In this document: positions 35,657-45,579 of the stretch, one piece after another
Numbering within the stretch: the stretch's first letter is position 1
Layout: the number at the start of each line of letters is the position of its first letter
Origin: Halosimplex aquaticum
GTDB taxonomy: Archaea; Halobacteriota; Halobacteria; Halobacteriales; Haloarculaceae
Direction of reading: 5' to 3'
Length of the DNA stretch: 64,000 nt
NCBI RefSeq assembly: GCF_028747785.1
Contig: NZ_CP118158.1
Coordinates: forward strand, 2,356,001 to 2,420,000
Program-made: the position numbers and the translations under genes
Notes under the pieces: generated by a model
What the model saw: only the letters and a program-made list of their open reading frames with translations
Told to the model about the DNA's origin: nothing
Database searches by the model: none

Positions 35657-36721
35657 TCACTCGACCGATTCGGACTCCCCGAGTCCGGGATGGGAGTCGC
35701 GCTCGCGCACCAGTCGCATCCGCGACCGGAGGTCGGCGGGCGCACTGGGGACGGCCGACTCGTCGACTTCCTCGCCCGGTGGCCGGGGATAGCGGCGGAG
35801 GTCCTTGTCGATCGCCATCCCAGCCTTTGCACCGTCGCCCATCGCGACGACGGTCTGGTTCTGCCCGTGCGTGAGATCGCCTACGGCGTAGACGCCGTCG
35901 ACGCTCGTCTCGAAGCGCTCGTCGACGTCGACCGCGCCGTCGTCGGCCAGCGCACAGCCAAGCGATTCCGCGAGGCCGGTGTTGTAGGACTTGCCGTACA
36001 CGGCGAATCCGCCGCGGTACTCTCGCTCCCTGCCGTCGGCGAATTCGAGGCCGCCGAGCCGGTCGTCGTCCTCGTCGTCGGCGAACGCCCGGGTGACCTC
36101 GGTGTCGACGCGCTCGACGGGGTGGGCCCGGATCTGGCGCTCGCGGTCGTCGCTCCACTCGGGGTCGCGGCCGTCCAGCAGGAGGTCCACGTCGCCGGTG
36201 AAGTTGAGCAGGATCATCGCGACGCCGGCCGCGTGGTCGCCGTGCCCGAGGACGTACGCGCTGGCGTCACCGAGGAGGTAGCCGTCGCAGTGCAGGCAGT
36301 AGTGGAGCCCGTGGCCGGTGAACGTCTGGAGTCCCGGGACGCTCGGCTCCCGATCGGTGAACCCGGTCGCGAGGACGACCCGTTCGGCGGCGACTGTCGC
36401 GTGCTCGGCCTCGACGACGAACCGGCCGTCGGTCGACCCGTCGCCGTTACCGTCGGCTCGCCGGACGTTCGCGACGGGATCCAGGTAGTAGTCGGCGCCG
36501 TACGCTTCGAGCTGGGCGACGGCGTGGCTCGACAGCGCCCGTCCGGAGACGTCCTCGGAGACGCCGTAGACGTTGTGGACGTGGTTCACCGCGGCGTGAC
36601 GTCCGCCCTCTTTCTCGAAGACGGCAGTCGAATGCCCGAGTCGTGTCGTGTACAGCGCCGCCGTCGCTCCCGCCGGTCCGCCCCCCACCACGACCACGTC
36701 GTAGGACAGTCGGTCACGCAT
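35657..36721 (-). CDS. thioredoxin-reductase-like FAD/NAD(P)H oxidoreductase
   Basis: 354 residues. The FAD-binding site is VVVVGGGPAGATAALYTTRLG (9-29). The redox-active pair is C142-L-H-C145, followed by D, as in thioredoxin reductases. The NAD(P) half has VLGHGDHAAG, a variant of the usual GxGxxA pattern. The end VDGVYAVGDLTHGQNQTVVAMGDGAKAGMAI closes the FAD site. A C-terminal tail of 40 charged residues is unusual. Such haloarchaeal proteins may reduce thioredoxin-like or other disulfides; the partner is unknown. Confidence 0.82.
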   Translation of the reverse strand: MRDRLSYDVVVVGGGPAGATAALYTTRLGHSTAVFEKEGGRHAAVNHVHNVYGVSEDVSGRALSSHAVAQLEAYGADYYLDPVANVRRADGNGDGSTDGRFVVEAEHATVAAERVVLATGFTDREPSVPGLQTFTGHGLHYCLHCDGYLLGDASAYVLGHGDHAAGVAMILLNFTGDVDLLLDGRDPEWSDDRERQIRAHPVERVDTEVTRAFADDEDDDRLGGLEFADGREREYRGGFAVYGKSYNTGLAESLGCALADDGAVDVDERFETSVDGVYAVGDLTHGQNQTVVAMGDGAKAGMAIDKDLRRYPRPPGEEVDESAVPSAPADLRSRMRLVRERDSHPGLGESESVE

Positions 36722-36783
36722 CGGCCCGGCTAGGACCGGCCTGGTTGTCAGTGCTCGGCCTTCTGTCGCCGGTGGCTCACGAC

Positions 36784-37428
36784 TCAGCGTCGGAACTCGA
36801 AACCGACCTGCCTGAACAGGTGCTCCAGCTGCCGGACGAGCCCCTGGAACTCGTCCGGGGAGTCCGTCGCGTCGTCGGTTGCCCCCGACTCGTCTCCCGG
36901 TTCCGATCCGGTCTCGTCGTCACCGGGTTCGGCGGCCGGCTCGCACCCAACGGAGATGTTCACGTCGCTCCCGCAGGGGCCACAGGTCATGTTGTCGAGT
37001 TCCTCGCGGATCTGTTCGGCACTGTCGTAGCGGTCCTCGGCGCAGGCGTTCGGATTGACGCAGAGCCAGCACCCCTCGTTCGCCCGGTCGTCGCCCCTCA
37101 CCTCGTTCTCGGCCATGAACCCGACGACGGCTTCGCCTTCTGTAGCGACGTAACTGTGGGCGTCCCAGTTCCAAGGCACGTCCTCGAGCGGCCCTTCATT
37201 TTCCATCTCTCGGCACTCGTAGCCGCCGTCGACGCTGACGACCGCGAAGTCGCCGTCGGTCCCGGTGGAAACGCGCTCGCAGCCGAAGAACTTCGACCGG
37301 TGTGCGCTGGCCGTGCCTGAGACGAGCGAGACGGTCAGCGCCGTCCCTCCGGCCATCTTGAGTACGGTTCGCCGGTCGAACGATGCGCTATGCGTGTCCG
37401 TTGTGTCCCCTTCGTCTGGTGTAGTCAT
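36784..37428 (-). CDS. secreted Cys-rich protein of unknown function
   Basis: 214 residues. A Tat signal (FDRRTVLKMAGGTALTVSLVSGTASA) sends it out folded. The mature part has eight cysteines, among them FFGCER, YECREM, CWLCVNPNACAED and CGPCG, then SVGCEP; the C-x2-C pairs could bind a metal or form disulfides. An acidic Gly/Ser/Asp linker leads to a short amphipathic C-terminal helix (FQGLVRQLEHLFRQVGFEF). I do not recognise the family. The oxidoreductase gene 62 bases downstream on the same strand might act on its thiols (inference). Confidence 0.7.
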   Translation of the reverse strand: MTTPDEGDTTDTHSASFDRRTVLKMAGGTALTVSLVSGTASAHRSKFFGCERVSTGTDGDFAVVSVDGGYECREMENEGPLEDVPWNWDAHSYVATEGEAVVGFMAENEVRGDDRANEGCWLCVNPNACAEDRYDSAEQIREELDNMTCGPCGSDVNISVGCEPAAEPGDDETGSEPGDESGATDDATDSPDEFQGLVRQLEHLFRQVGFEFRR

Positions 37429-38422
37429 TAGTTGCGTCGGAGTCCTCGTACTGTGCGGATCGATCGCTGCAGGAATTGTAATGGCGCGCCTGCGATCAGC
37501 TCATGTGTCGCTTACCTGTGTTGTGCGCATTACGATTGTAACAACAGTTCAGTCGGACACGTGAGCGCTTTCCGGGCGATAGTTACCTCGCCGCAGGGAT
37601 CTCCGCGTCTTCGAAGGTCATAAACGGGGCTGACGAAGACGAACACCCTGAAACAGTGTCTATCCCTCTCGGATGGTCCCGTCGCTGTCGTGAAACACTC
37701 CGTTACACGACGAACATGTAACGTTTCACCCCTCAATCGATCACGTTCGGTCCTCGCTACTATCTCCTATTCCACGCTGTATTTGTGACACTGATATTGA
37801 ATCAGCTGCTAGTCTGGCGCTGGACCAAACTGGCGCTCAACCCGTGTTTGATCAGTGACTGTGTCCGGAGCGGGCGGCGGGTTTTATCTGCCACTTTGAT
37901 CCCTCGTCCTACCGCGATTTCGTAATCGTGGTCTGGTAAAGAGGCCAGAACTGCATCATCCAAACGAACTCCCCTGTTAGTCTGTCTCGTGGCACGACAT
38001 CCATCACGATAATTCATTCAAATGTTCGGAAACGATCACAGTTACGTCGGATCACGTGATCATACTCCCTGTAAAATTTCACAATTTTACTGTCAAGAAC
38101 GTCTAACGCGGAGGATTTGGATCGCGAACCTGCGGTTTTAAGTAAAACCGTTGCGCGTCTAACATTACTGACGGAGCCAAGTGCCGAAACCACGTTACCG
38201 GACGCTCGCAGGGTAGCGATCGGCCGGGACGAACAAACGAAATGGGTGATAGAATGCGTTTCGATATTCGGGGTATTAGCCCTCTCCACGGCAGTCGCCA
38301 GACAGGCGCGAGTGGCGACGACTCGTACTGCCCACTTGCAGTAGCGGGAGAGGTGCGACACAGCGGTCGGAATTGGGCGACACTGGGTATCCGGAGTCGT
38401 GGCGACGAAATCCAGGATATCT
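37429..38422. other. 1-kb gene-poor region before the glycan locus
   Basis: No frame here has believable composition. Short frames at 37802-38017 (minus) and 38117-38344 (plus) lack start signals and family marks. The base composition drifts to lower GC from about 37450. It probably carries long promoter/leader sequence for the glycan locus, or remnants too decayed to name. Confidence 0.5.
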
Positions 38423-39736
38423 ATGAGCAGTGACCAGATCGAACAGGTGGGCAGCCAACCCCAAGAAGAGGTACAGCCGCAACAGGTCGCCGTCGGCGTG
38501 ATCGCGACCGAAGACAACACGGAAAACGCGCTCCGGACGATCGTGCGAGCGAACGAGCGCGGACACGACGTCTTCGTCCTCCAACCGGGCGAACCGGAGA
38601 TGGAGACGACTCGTCTCGCCAGACAGTTCGACGTTGACGTCGTCCAGACGAGCGCGAGCGGGGACCTAGAGCGGTACAAAGAAGAGCTGGCCATCGCCGC
38701 GTCGGTCAGAGACTTCGAGAGCATCATTGTTCCCTCGCCCGACTGTGAACGGATCGACTACGACGAAACACTCTCGGATCTCGACGAAACGGGAGTCCAG
38801 GTCGATCCAGTGACCGAGCGGACGGCCAAACTCTCCGGTGAAACCGTGGTCGGCATCCCGGCGTACAACGAGGCTCAGTCGATCGCTGATGTCGTGTACG
38901 AGGCGCGGCGCCATGCCGACTCCGTGCTGGTCGTCGACGACGGATCGTCCGACGAGACTCCCGAACTGGCTCGTGAGGCCGGCGCAGTGGTCATCGAACA
39001 CGAACGGAACCAGGGCTACGGGCAGGCGCTCAAGACGCTGTTCAGCGAGGCCGCCGACCGTAACATCGGCGTGCTGGTGATCATCGACGCCGACGGGCAG
39101 CACGACCCTGCGGATATCCCCCGGCTAGCTCGAAAAATGGAAGCAGACGAAGCGGACCTGGTGATCGGGAGTCGGTTCGCCGGTGATGGTGACACGAATG
39201 CGCCAGTGTATCGCCGGTTTGGATTGTGGGTCGTGAACACGTTGACGAATTTGAGCATGGGTGTCGTGCGCTCACGCTCGCGAGTGGAGGATACGCAGAG
39301 TGGATTCAGGGCGTACGATTCGAAGTTGTTGGAATCGCTGGCAAGAGACGACGAGATCGGCGACCAGATGAGCGCCAGTACAGACATCCTGTATCACGCT
39401 CACGAGAACAACTTCGAGATCGAAGAGGTGGGGACGACGATCGATTACGAGGTCGAGGACGCAAGTTCGCACAACCCCGTTTCGCACGGACTCAACCTGG
39501 TGAACAACATCCTGAAGACCGTCGAACGTCAGCGGCCTATCTCGGTCCTCGGAGTCCCCGGGTTCACCAGTACTATCGTCGGCATCGGGTTCGGTTATTG
39601 GACCTTTTCGAACTTCATCAATAGCGGGACCTTCCCGATCGGGCTTGCTGTCGCCTCGGTCTTCTTCGCTCTCGTAGGCATCTTTTCGGCGTTCACCGGG
39701 ATAATCCTCCATTCGTTGAACCAGTATCTAGGCTAG
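38423..39736 (+). CDS. GT2 glycosyltransferase (DPM1-like) with extra N-terminal domain and C-terminal membrane helices
   Basis: 437 residues from the ATG at 38423. Residues 20-130 form an alpha/beta module (AVGVIATEDNTENALRTIV, VFVLQ, ESIIVPSP) not normal for GT2. The GT2 core starts at 142: VVGIPAYNEAQSIADV, VLVVDDGSSDET (D172-D173), IIDADGQHDP (the D-x-D-type metal site near 222-224), SRFAGDGD and VEDTQSGFRAY. Two hydrophobic segments lie at about 380-435. Relatives make dolichol-phosphate-linked sugars for protein glycosylation. It opens the surface-glycan locus. Confidence 0.85.
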   Translation: MSSDQIEQVGSQPQEEVQPQQVAVGVIATEDNTENALRTIVRANERGHDVFVLQPGEPEMETTRLARQFDVDVVQTSASGDLERYKEELAIAASVRDFESIIVPSPDCERIDYDETLSDLDETGVQVDPVTERTAKLSGETVVGIPAYNEAQSIADVVYEARRHADSVLVVDDGSSDETPELAREAGAVVIEHERNQGYGQALKTLFSEAADRNIGVLVIIDADGQHDPADIPRLARKMEADEADLVIGSRFAGDGDTNAPVYRRFGLWVVNTLTNLSMGVVRSRSRVEDTQSGFRAYDSKLLESLARDDEIGDQMSASTDILYHAHENNFEIEEVGTTIDYEVEDASSHNPVSHGLNLVNNILKTVERQRPISVLGVPGFTSTIVGIGFGYWTFSNFINSGTFPIGLAVASVFFALVGIFSAFTGIILHSLNQYLG

Positions 39737-39916
39737 TTCACCAGCGTATCCATCTTCATCTGGAACGGTTCGGCCGCATCGACGCTGAAGTCTCTTGTTG
39801 ATGCAACGTTCAGCCACGAATCAAAGCCAGAATCAGTAAGATAGTATCTTCAAACCGCCAATCTGAAAATAATACATTTCCGTTAGGTTCTTTTGGTTGA
39901 CCTGAAATCACTCTCT

Positions 39917-41047
39917 ATGGACTTAGTTGTCTTCGCTTGGGATTTCTATCCAAACACCAGTGGGGGCGCTCACGCGAGATGGCGTTTTTGCAAGCTTGCT
40001 GAATCGAAAGGGCATGACGTCACCGTCTTCACTCCCAGAGCACGCGGAGAGCCGAAAAAAGAGACGGTGGCTGGTGTCCAAATATTTCGTCCTGCGAGGT
40101 TTGACTCGTTCGTCGAAGTACAGAACCAGGACTTACTCACTCCGTTTTCCAGGATCCTTACCACTGTGAAGATATTCGTCTCCGCCTTTGTATGGATGGT
40201 CAAAAACGATCCGGACGGCATCCATTCTGACTCACATACTTTAAACTGGGTGGCAAAATCTCTGGCCGTGATATTTGGGATTCCGTTGACGAACTTCGTC
40301 GGATTCACGCCCTCGTTGAAGCCGAATAGTGACAGTACCGCCGAGAGTGTGTTAGAATCCCTCAGCTTCAAATTTTTCATGGGACAGCACGTCTTCTGCC
40401 GGAATGAAGCCATAGCTACCATCGCCAAAACAAACTCCAATTCAGACGTAGCGCTCATTCACGGGGTAGTGAATAAAAGCAAGATCAAAAACGCAGTTGA
40501 GGTCCCTGATCAGATCCTGCCCGAAGCGACAGACGATCGGATCTCACTCGTTTTCGTAGGTCGGTTAGCCGACGTAAAAGCCCCAAGATCGGCCGTCGAA
40601 CTAGTAACCGGCTTACCCGACGAATTCCATCTCACGATGATCGGCGACGGGCACTTAAGAGACGAGATCGAACAGATGGCCCGATCTGAACAGAGGGTTC
40701 ACGTATTAGGAGAGCGAGAGCACCTCCATACGTTAAAAGCGATATCCGAAGCGGATGGACTCATTCTGACGTCGAAAACTGAATCGTACCCGACCGTGGT
40801 TTTTGAGGCCTTGAGCCTAAGAACTCCGGTTTTTTCGAGGCCTGTTGGGGTACTCCCCAATATCGAGCACCAGCGGCTTCGATTAGCAGAACTGGCTGAG
40901 CTTCCACAGGCCCTTCAACGAGCGTACCTCGAAGGAGAGAGGACCTGTACCGAAGAGGACCCGAGCGGCGTTTGTCAGCGAACGTTGCATCAGTATTCTC
41001 TAGAGAATTATACAGACACCATATTGTCCGCATACGAGGTCGAATAA
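39917..41047 (+). CDS. GT4/GT1-type glycosyltransferase
   Basis: 376 residues from the ATG at 39917, with an AT-rich box (ATAATACAT, about 39866-39875) upstream. The N-terminal Rossmann half starts VVFAWDFYPNTSGGAHARWRFCKLAESKGHDVTVFTP. The C-terminal half has SLVFVGRLADVKAP, LTMIGDGHLRDEIEQMA, and the E-x7-E-type donor site SKTESYPTVVFEALSLRTPVF. It transfers an unknown sugar to a lipid-linked glycan in the cytoplasm. AT-rich against the window. One base separates it from the next gene. Confidence 0.85.
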   Translation: MDLVVFAWDFYPNTSGGAHARWRFCKLAESKGHDVTVFTPRARGEPKKETVAGVQIFRPARFDSFVEVQNQDLLTPFSRILTTVKIFVSAFVWMVKNDPDGIHSDSHTLNWVAKSLAVIFGIPLTNFVGFTPSLKPNSDSTAESVLESLSFKFFMGQHVFCRNEAIATIAKTNSNSDVALIHGVVNKSKIKNAVEVPDQILPEATDDRISLVFVGRLADVKAPRSAVELVTGLPDEFHLTMIGDGHLRDEIEQMARSEQRVHVLGEREHLHTLKAISEADGLILTSKTESYPTVVFEALSLRTPVFSRPVGVLPNIEHQRLRLAELAELPQALQRAYLEGERTCTEEDPSGVCQRTLHQYSLENYTDTILSAYEVE

Positions 41048-41048
41048 G

Positions 41049-42152
41049 ATGTCCAATACGATCTTGGCCCTGTCTGATAACCGGTCTGAAAAGACGATCA
41101 CCCCGTTGGAGCGTGTGTCTGAGGAAACGTATTGCGTGGACGTTTCCGCGATCGACGGGACACTCAAGAGAGTCCATCGCATCGTCTCTCGAAGTCTGCC
41201 GATTCTCCACCGGAAAGAGATAGACGCGGTCCTGGTAGCAGGAAACGGGTTTACTGCAATCCTCGCTTTTTTGCTTTCAGAACTCTTCTCCCTGCCACTC
41301 ATTTACCGCCTCGGCGGAGATCCGTATCAAGTAGAGAAAGGGAAGCTACACGACAAACGAGAAGAGGGCATCTCTGAGTACCTCGTATATCTGATCTTCT
41401 ACAAGATTACTATCTTTATCTTGGAAAGATCTACGGGGGTCGTCGTTGTTTCGACCAAATTGAAGATGGATCTGGAAGAGAGGGTACCGGTAAACGACGA
41501 CCAGATCAAAGTAGTCCGCGTGCCGCTCGATGAATCCCTCCTCGAGTCAAATCGAACACGCTCGAGTGACAGGACCTCGGTCTTGACTGTCACAAATCTC
41601 GATTTTGAAGAGAAATTCAGGGGTGTCAAGAAGTCTTTAGATGCCGTCGCGTCGGTTCTGGAGGAAAACCCGGAGGTAGAATACAGGGTTGCGGGAGGCG
41701 GGAAGTATTTCTCCTCGCTACGGAGGCACGTAGATTCCGAATATCCATCGGACGTTCAAGCCCGGATCGATCTCCTGGGGTACGTCGATGACGTCAGCAG
41801 AGAATATCACTCGTCCGATGTCTTTCTCTATCTCTCGTATCTCGACGGATATCCGAACGTCGTACTGGAAGCGATGCTCTGTAACCTTCCGGTCGTTACG
41901 AACGCGGATTTTGGTATGAAAGAGCAAGTCACCGACGGGGCTACGGGTTTCCTGGTGGATATTTCCGACGATGGTGAAATTGAAAGACGCTTAACCGAGT
42001 TAATCGATGACCCGGAAAAACGGGAAAAGATGGGCAAAGAGGGCCATTCCAAGGTCCGCACTGAGAATTCTCATGAACGGGTCGGGGAGCAGCTGATGAC
42101 GGCTGTCGACGAAATAGTGCGAGAAGATAGATCTTCGATATCCAAGGAGTAA
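41049..42152 (+). CDS. GT4/GT1-type glycosyltransferase
   Basis: 367 residues. The donor-binding half is clear: VLTVTNLDFEEKFRGVKKSLDAVASVL, YRVAGGGKYFSSL, IDLLGYVDDVSREYHSSDVFLYLSYLDGYPNVVLEAMLCNLPVVTNADFGMKEQVTDGATGFLV. The N-terminal half (AVLVAGNGFTAILAFLLSELFSLPLIYRLGGDPYQ) is diverged. It follows the previous transferase by one base and belongs to the same AT-rich operon. Acceptor and sugar unknown. Confidence 0.83.
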   Translation: MSNTILALSDNRSEKTITPLERVSEETYCVDVSAIDGTLKRVHRIVSRSLPILHRKEIDAVLVAGNGFTAILAFLLSELFSLPLIYRLGGDPYQVEKGKLHDKREEGISEYLVYLIFYKITIFILERSTGVVVVSTKLKMDLEERVPVNDDQIKVVRVPLDESLLESNRTRSSDRTSVLTVTNLDFEEKFRGVKKSLDAVASVLEENPEVEYRVAGGGKYFSSLRRHVDSEYPSDVQARIDLLGYVDDVSREYHSSDVFLYLSYLDGYPNVVLEAMLCNLPVVTNADFGMKEQVTDGATGFLVDISDDGEIERRLTELIDDPEKREKMGKEGHSKVRTENSHERVGEQLMTAVDEIVREDRSSISKE

Positions 42153-42267
42153 ATATGAAGAGAAACCGTACTGCGTTAGTCGATTCCATCCCGTTCATAT
42201 CAACGATTCTCTACTATCGAGTACAGAGTTATGATCTACGATCGGTGGCCAAGATGGGGGATTACCA

Positions 42268-43773
42268 ATGCAGACGAATCTAGTCCGCGGATTCCTTTCT
42301 ATCGTAACTGGAAAAGCCGCGATTCTCGCACTCACAATTATTTTCCACCCACTGCTGGTTCGCCTGATCGGCAGTTCTCAATATGGGGAATACACGTTCG
42401 TAGTCTCTCTGTTGGGAGTCACAATGATGGTAGTTAACTTCGGCATCAACGATGGAATCCGAAAGTTCGTTGCGGAAAACAGATCCCAACCTTCGTGGTC
42501 TGATCACGTCTTCGGATTCTATCTAAGACTCGGAATCGCACTTTCGGTGACTGCTGCAGTACTATACTTAGCAGTCGATGCCGCGGGTCTCGTTGAAGCA
42601 ATTCTGGGCGCTCGTTTTACGAATTACGTCATTATATTGGCCCCGTTAATCGTCTCCAGAGAATTGTATTCGATCGGTCGCAACTCGTTGATGGGGCTAG
42701 GTTTGGAAAACATCTCGGAGAAGGTCCACGTTGCGCAAAAATTCGTATTTACAAGCCTAGCCCTCCTCCTGGCTTTTTACGAATACGGCGCGATCGGCGT
42801 CTTGATCGGGCAATTAGCCGCGACTATCTTCGCTGCAGCTGTCGTCCTCTATTTCGTCTCTAATAAATTCGAGCTTAGCTTCGCCATCAAGCCGACACCT
42901 CAATCGTTCCCAAAATTGGATCTCCTGAAGTTTAATTCCTATTCTGCAGGGTTCATATTACTCAGCGCTTCACTTTACCATACGGATATTCTCTTGTTGC
43001 AGCCCCTGGCCGGCAGTTCACAGACAGGGTACTACAAGGCCGCACTCCAACTCGCAGAGTTCCTCTGGTTCGTACCCGTCGCGTTACAGACCGCACTTTT
43101 GCATTCGACCTCTGAGATGTGGTCGAAGGGTCAAAATTCCAGGGTCACCGAAGTAGCTAGTCGAGTAACCAGGTATTCGCTTCTATTTACGTTGTTATTG
43201 GTACTCGGACTATGGGCTTTAGCGGATGAATTGATCCCCCTCTATTACGGTGAGGAATTCACCTCCGCCATACTACCTCTCCTCTTCCTGCTTCCTGGCA
43301 GTCTTGGCTTCGCGGTAGCGCGACCGATATATTCTATCAGTCAAGGCAAAGGAGACATGAAACCGTTGATACTCGCGTCAGGCCTTTCGGCTCTCATCAA
43401 TATCGTTCTCAACTTAGTACTAATTCCGAAGTACGGTATGGTCGGTGCGGCAATTGCAACGAGCATCGGCTACGGTTCGATGCTGATATTCCACGGTTTC
43501 GCGGCCCTTCGAATCGGGTTTAATCCCTTCGCGGACCTGCGGTTGCTCCGTATCTTCGTAGCGGGCGGCGTCTCTTCGGTCTCTATTTTCGGCCTCTCAG
43601 AGATCATTGACGGGAAGATCGTTTCTCTCCTGCTCGTTCCCCCAACCGGATTGATCATCTACGCTTACCTCGCATACCGCCTTCGAATTGTAGATCCTGA
43701 CGACGTTTCGTCGGTATGGGAATATGTACCCTCTCGAATTACAACCTTGTTTTCTTCAAACGCAGCGAAGTAA
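42268..43773 (+). CDS. polysaccharide/lipid-linked glycan flippase (MATE/Wzx-like)
   Basis: 501 residues and about 14 hydrophobic segments. The start NLVRGFLSIVTGKAAILALTIIFHPLLVRLIGSSQYGEYTFV fits Wzx-type flippases, as do YTDILLLQPL-like HTDILLLQPLAGSSQTGYYKAALQLAEF in the middle and VLNLVLIPKYGMVGAAIATSIGYG near the end. It would move a lipid-linked glycan across the membrane. A 115-base gap follows the upstream glycosyltransferase. It converges with the minus-strand membrane-protein gene. Confidence 0.85.
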   Translation: MQTNLVRGFLSIVTGKAAILALTIIFHPLLVRLIGSSQYGEYTFVVSLLGVTMMVVNFGINDGIRKFVAENRSQPSWSDHVFGFYLRLGIALSVTAAVLYLAVDAAGLVEAILGARFTNYVIILAPLIVSRELYSIGRNSLMGLGLENISEKVHVAQKFVFTSLALLLAFYEYGAIGVLIGQLAATIFAAAVVLYFVSNKFELSFAIKPTPQSFPKLDLLKFNSYSAGFILLSASLYHTDILLLQPLAGSSQTGYYKAALQLAEFLWFVPVALQTALLHSTSEMWSKGQNSRVTEVASRVTRYSLLFTLLLVLGLWALADELIPLYYGEEFTSAILPLLFLLPGSLGFAVARPIYSISQGKGDMKPLILASGLSALINIVLNLVLIPKYGMVGAAIATSIGYGSMLIFHGFAALRIGFNPFADLRLLRIFVAGGVSSVSIFGLSEIIDGKIVSLLLVPPTGLIIYAYLAYRLRIVDPDDVSSVWEYVPSRITTLFSSNAAK

Positions 43774-43809
43774 GTAGGCGAACTCCCGAATATACGACAG
43801 GAACCGGGT

Positions 43810-45579
43810 TTAGTTCGCGCTCCGATTTGCTGCATCAACAGACCAGATCGAAAGCCCGCCGTTGTTGTAGACCCTGTCGGCGGTTTTGTCGTTCCGTAGC
43901 AACTCGAGTTGCTGCGTCGTGTGGTAATTTAAATCCGCGTAACGCCACGCTGGTTCTGAACGGTGCCACCGCCGATCTGAAACTCGTGTCACGAGGTACA
44001 GCGCCCTTCGGGTCCTGAACGCGTTGGATACCTCCTCGTGTTCCTCGTAACCGAGCATCCTTGGGGGACGAAGAGTACTCAAAATACGATCGCCACTTTC
44101 TATCGCGCTATCGGTATTCGAATGCCCATAGACGTAATCAGCGAACCTGTCTCGACCGCTATTGAGGGCCGTCTCTCTATCCATGTCCTTCGTGTCGAGA
44201 TGCCATTCGTACCCGGTTGCAGTCTTTTCCGTTATATGGTCGTTCGGCTGGTACGTAGTTGATAGGTCTAGCCCGATAACGGGTAGAGTCAACAGAACGA
44301 CGATAGTTAAGGCAATCCGAGGAGACGTGTAACTCTGGAGTTTCTCGCTGGATCTCGCGATTCCGATTGCGACAGCGAGTACACTGAATATGATGAGATA
44401 CTGCGTCACTCGAATGATGTTATCGGCAAATATGCCGACGACGAGGATCCCAGAGCTGAGTAGTCCCGCGAATATGAATTGGAAGGAGATGTACTTCTCG
44501 TAAAATCCCGTGTCGCTCCTCAGCCACTTGAAGCTCAAATACAATACAGTGAAGCCGGCAAAAACAAAGTAGGTGAGCAAAACTCCCCAGACTTGTATGA
44601 CGAATCGGGTTACTAACTGTAGAAGAGAATAACTCGTCGTCGAAGCCTGTTGAGCTGTAGTCACTCCGCCCCCGTCGGTCGTAAGCAAGTTCAGAACTGC
44701 TGCGCTTATGTACCCATCGACGGTCCCGAGAAGTAGATGCGTACCCACTAAGACGAGAAATGCAAAGGCCACAGCGATCGTTGGATCGTGGGTGTGGGTA
44801 GAAGGAGACTGGTTTTTCTTGAAAATCGCGTACCAGAAGAAAGTGATCCCGACGATGGCGGACGTGTAGGGGTGGTAAATCGAGATACTAAGAACGAGAA
44901 AGAGAAGGCAGTAGAACCACTCACGCCGATCGCGCACGTACGATTCCAAAGCGGTCAGCGCGAGAAACAGGAGTGAGAGGGAGTATAACCACGGCATGAT
45001 TGAAACGCGGTAGACCCCGAATATTGGGGTCAGCGAGGCAAGCCCGGTAGCGGCGGCCAGCCTTCGGCTCCCAGACATCCTTTGTGCAAACACGACGGTC
45101 GACAACATGAAGACTACAAAAAACATCCAGGAAATCGGCCACATGATGGTCTTTGGCCGAAGTCCGGTCAGCAGTGTTCCTTCTGCGAATAGTAGGTGGG
45201 TCGCCGGATATTCGAACTGCGTGAGCGCACCTGACGATATGATGTCTTTGATATATCCCAGGTGAACGAGCGTGTCTGCGCCGAAGCCAGTGGCAAGAAC
45301 GTATCCACGAGCGAGTGGTAAGTGAAAGAAGCCAGCGTAAGCGACCGCAGCTATCGACAGCCCCTTCCAGAGGTGTGATCTGCTCCCTTCGACTATGGAA
45401 GTAGATATCGCCGCTATTGACAGGAAAATTAGCAATCCGAATAGAACCAGCGTTACCGATGGAACCCCTGCGTAAATGGATACATCGAACGCCTTTGCAT
45501 CCGGTGTTAGCGCGACAGAAGTTACAAACAGCCCTGAACAGATCACACAAAGTTTCCAAAACCACTTTGCACGTCTCAT
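43810..45579 (-). CDS. large polytopic membrane protein, possible GT-C transferase or glycan polymerase
   Basis: 589 residues with about 12-13 hydrophobic segments, and a soluble C-terminus of about 140 residues (from KTATGYEWHLDTKDMDRETALNSG). Loop 1 has GFGADTLVHLGYIKDIISSGAL, with an Asp in the position seen in GT-C enzymes after the first helices, and YHPYTSAIVG lies further on. No named family can be assigned. The neighbours argue for a role in glycan building from lipid-phosphate sugars. It reads against the surrounding genes. Confidence 0.7.
   Translation of the reverse strand: MRRAKWFWKLCVICSGLFVTSVALTPDAKAFDVSIYAGVPSVTLVLFGLLIFLSIAAISTSIVEGSRSHLWKGLSIAAVAYAGFFHLPLARGYVLATGFGADTLVHLGYIKDIISSGALTQFEYPATHLLFAEGTLLTGLRPKTIMWPISWMFFVVFMLSTVVFAQRMSGSRRLAAATGLASLTPIFGVYRVSIMPWLYSLSLLFLALTALESYVRDRREWFYCLLFLVLSISIYHPYTSAIVGITFFWYAIFKKNQSPSTHTHDPTIAVAFAFLVLVGTHLLLGTVDGYISAAVLNLLTTDGGGVTTAQQASTTSYSLLQLVTRFVIQVWGVLLTYFVFAGFTVLYLSFKWLRSDTGFYEKYISFQFIFAGLLSSGILVVGIFADNIIRVTQYLIIFSVLAVAIGIARSSEKLQSYTSPRIALTIVVLLTLPVIGLDLSTTYQPNDHITEKTATGYEWHLDTKDMDRETALNSGRDRFADYVYGHSNTDSAIESGDRILSTLRPPRMLGYEEHEEVSNAFRTRRALYLVTRVSDRRWHRSEPAWRYADLNYHTTQQLELLRNDKTADRVYNNGGLSIWSVDAANRSAN

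Noticed and set aside
37802..38017. 71-residue minus-strand frame in the gene-poor region
   Set aside because: No start signal, no coupling and no family mark; kept as intergenic.
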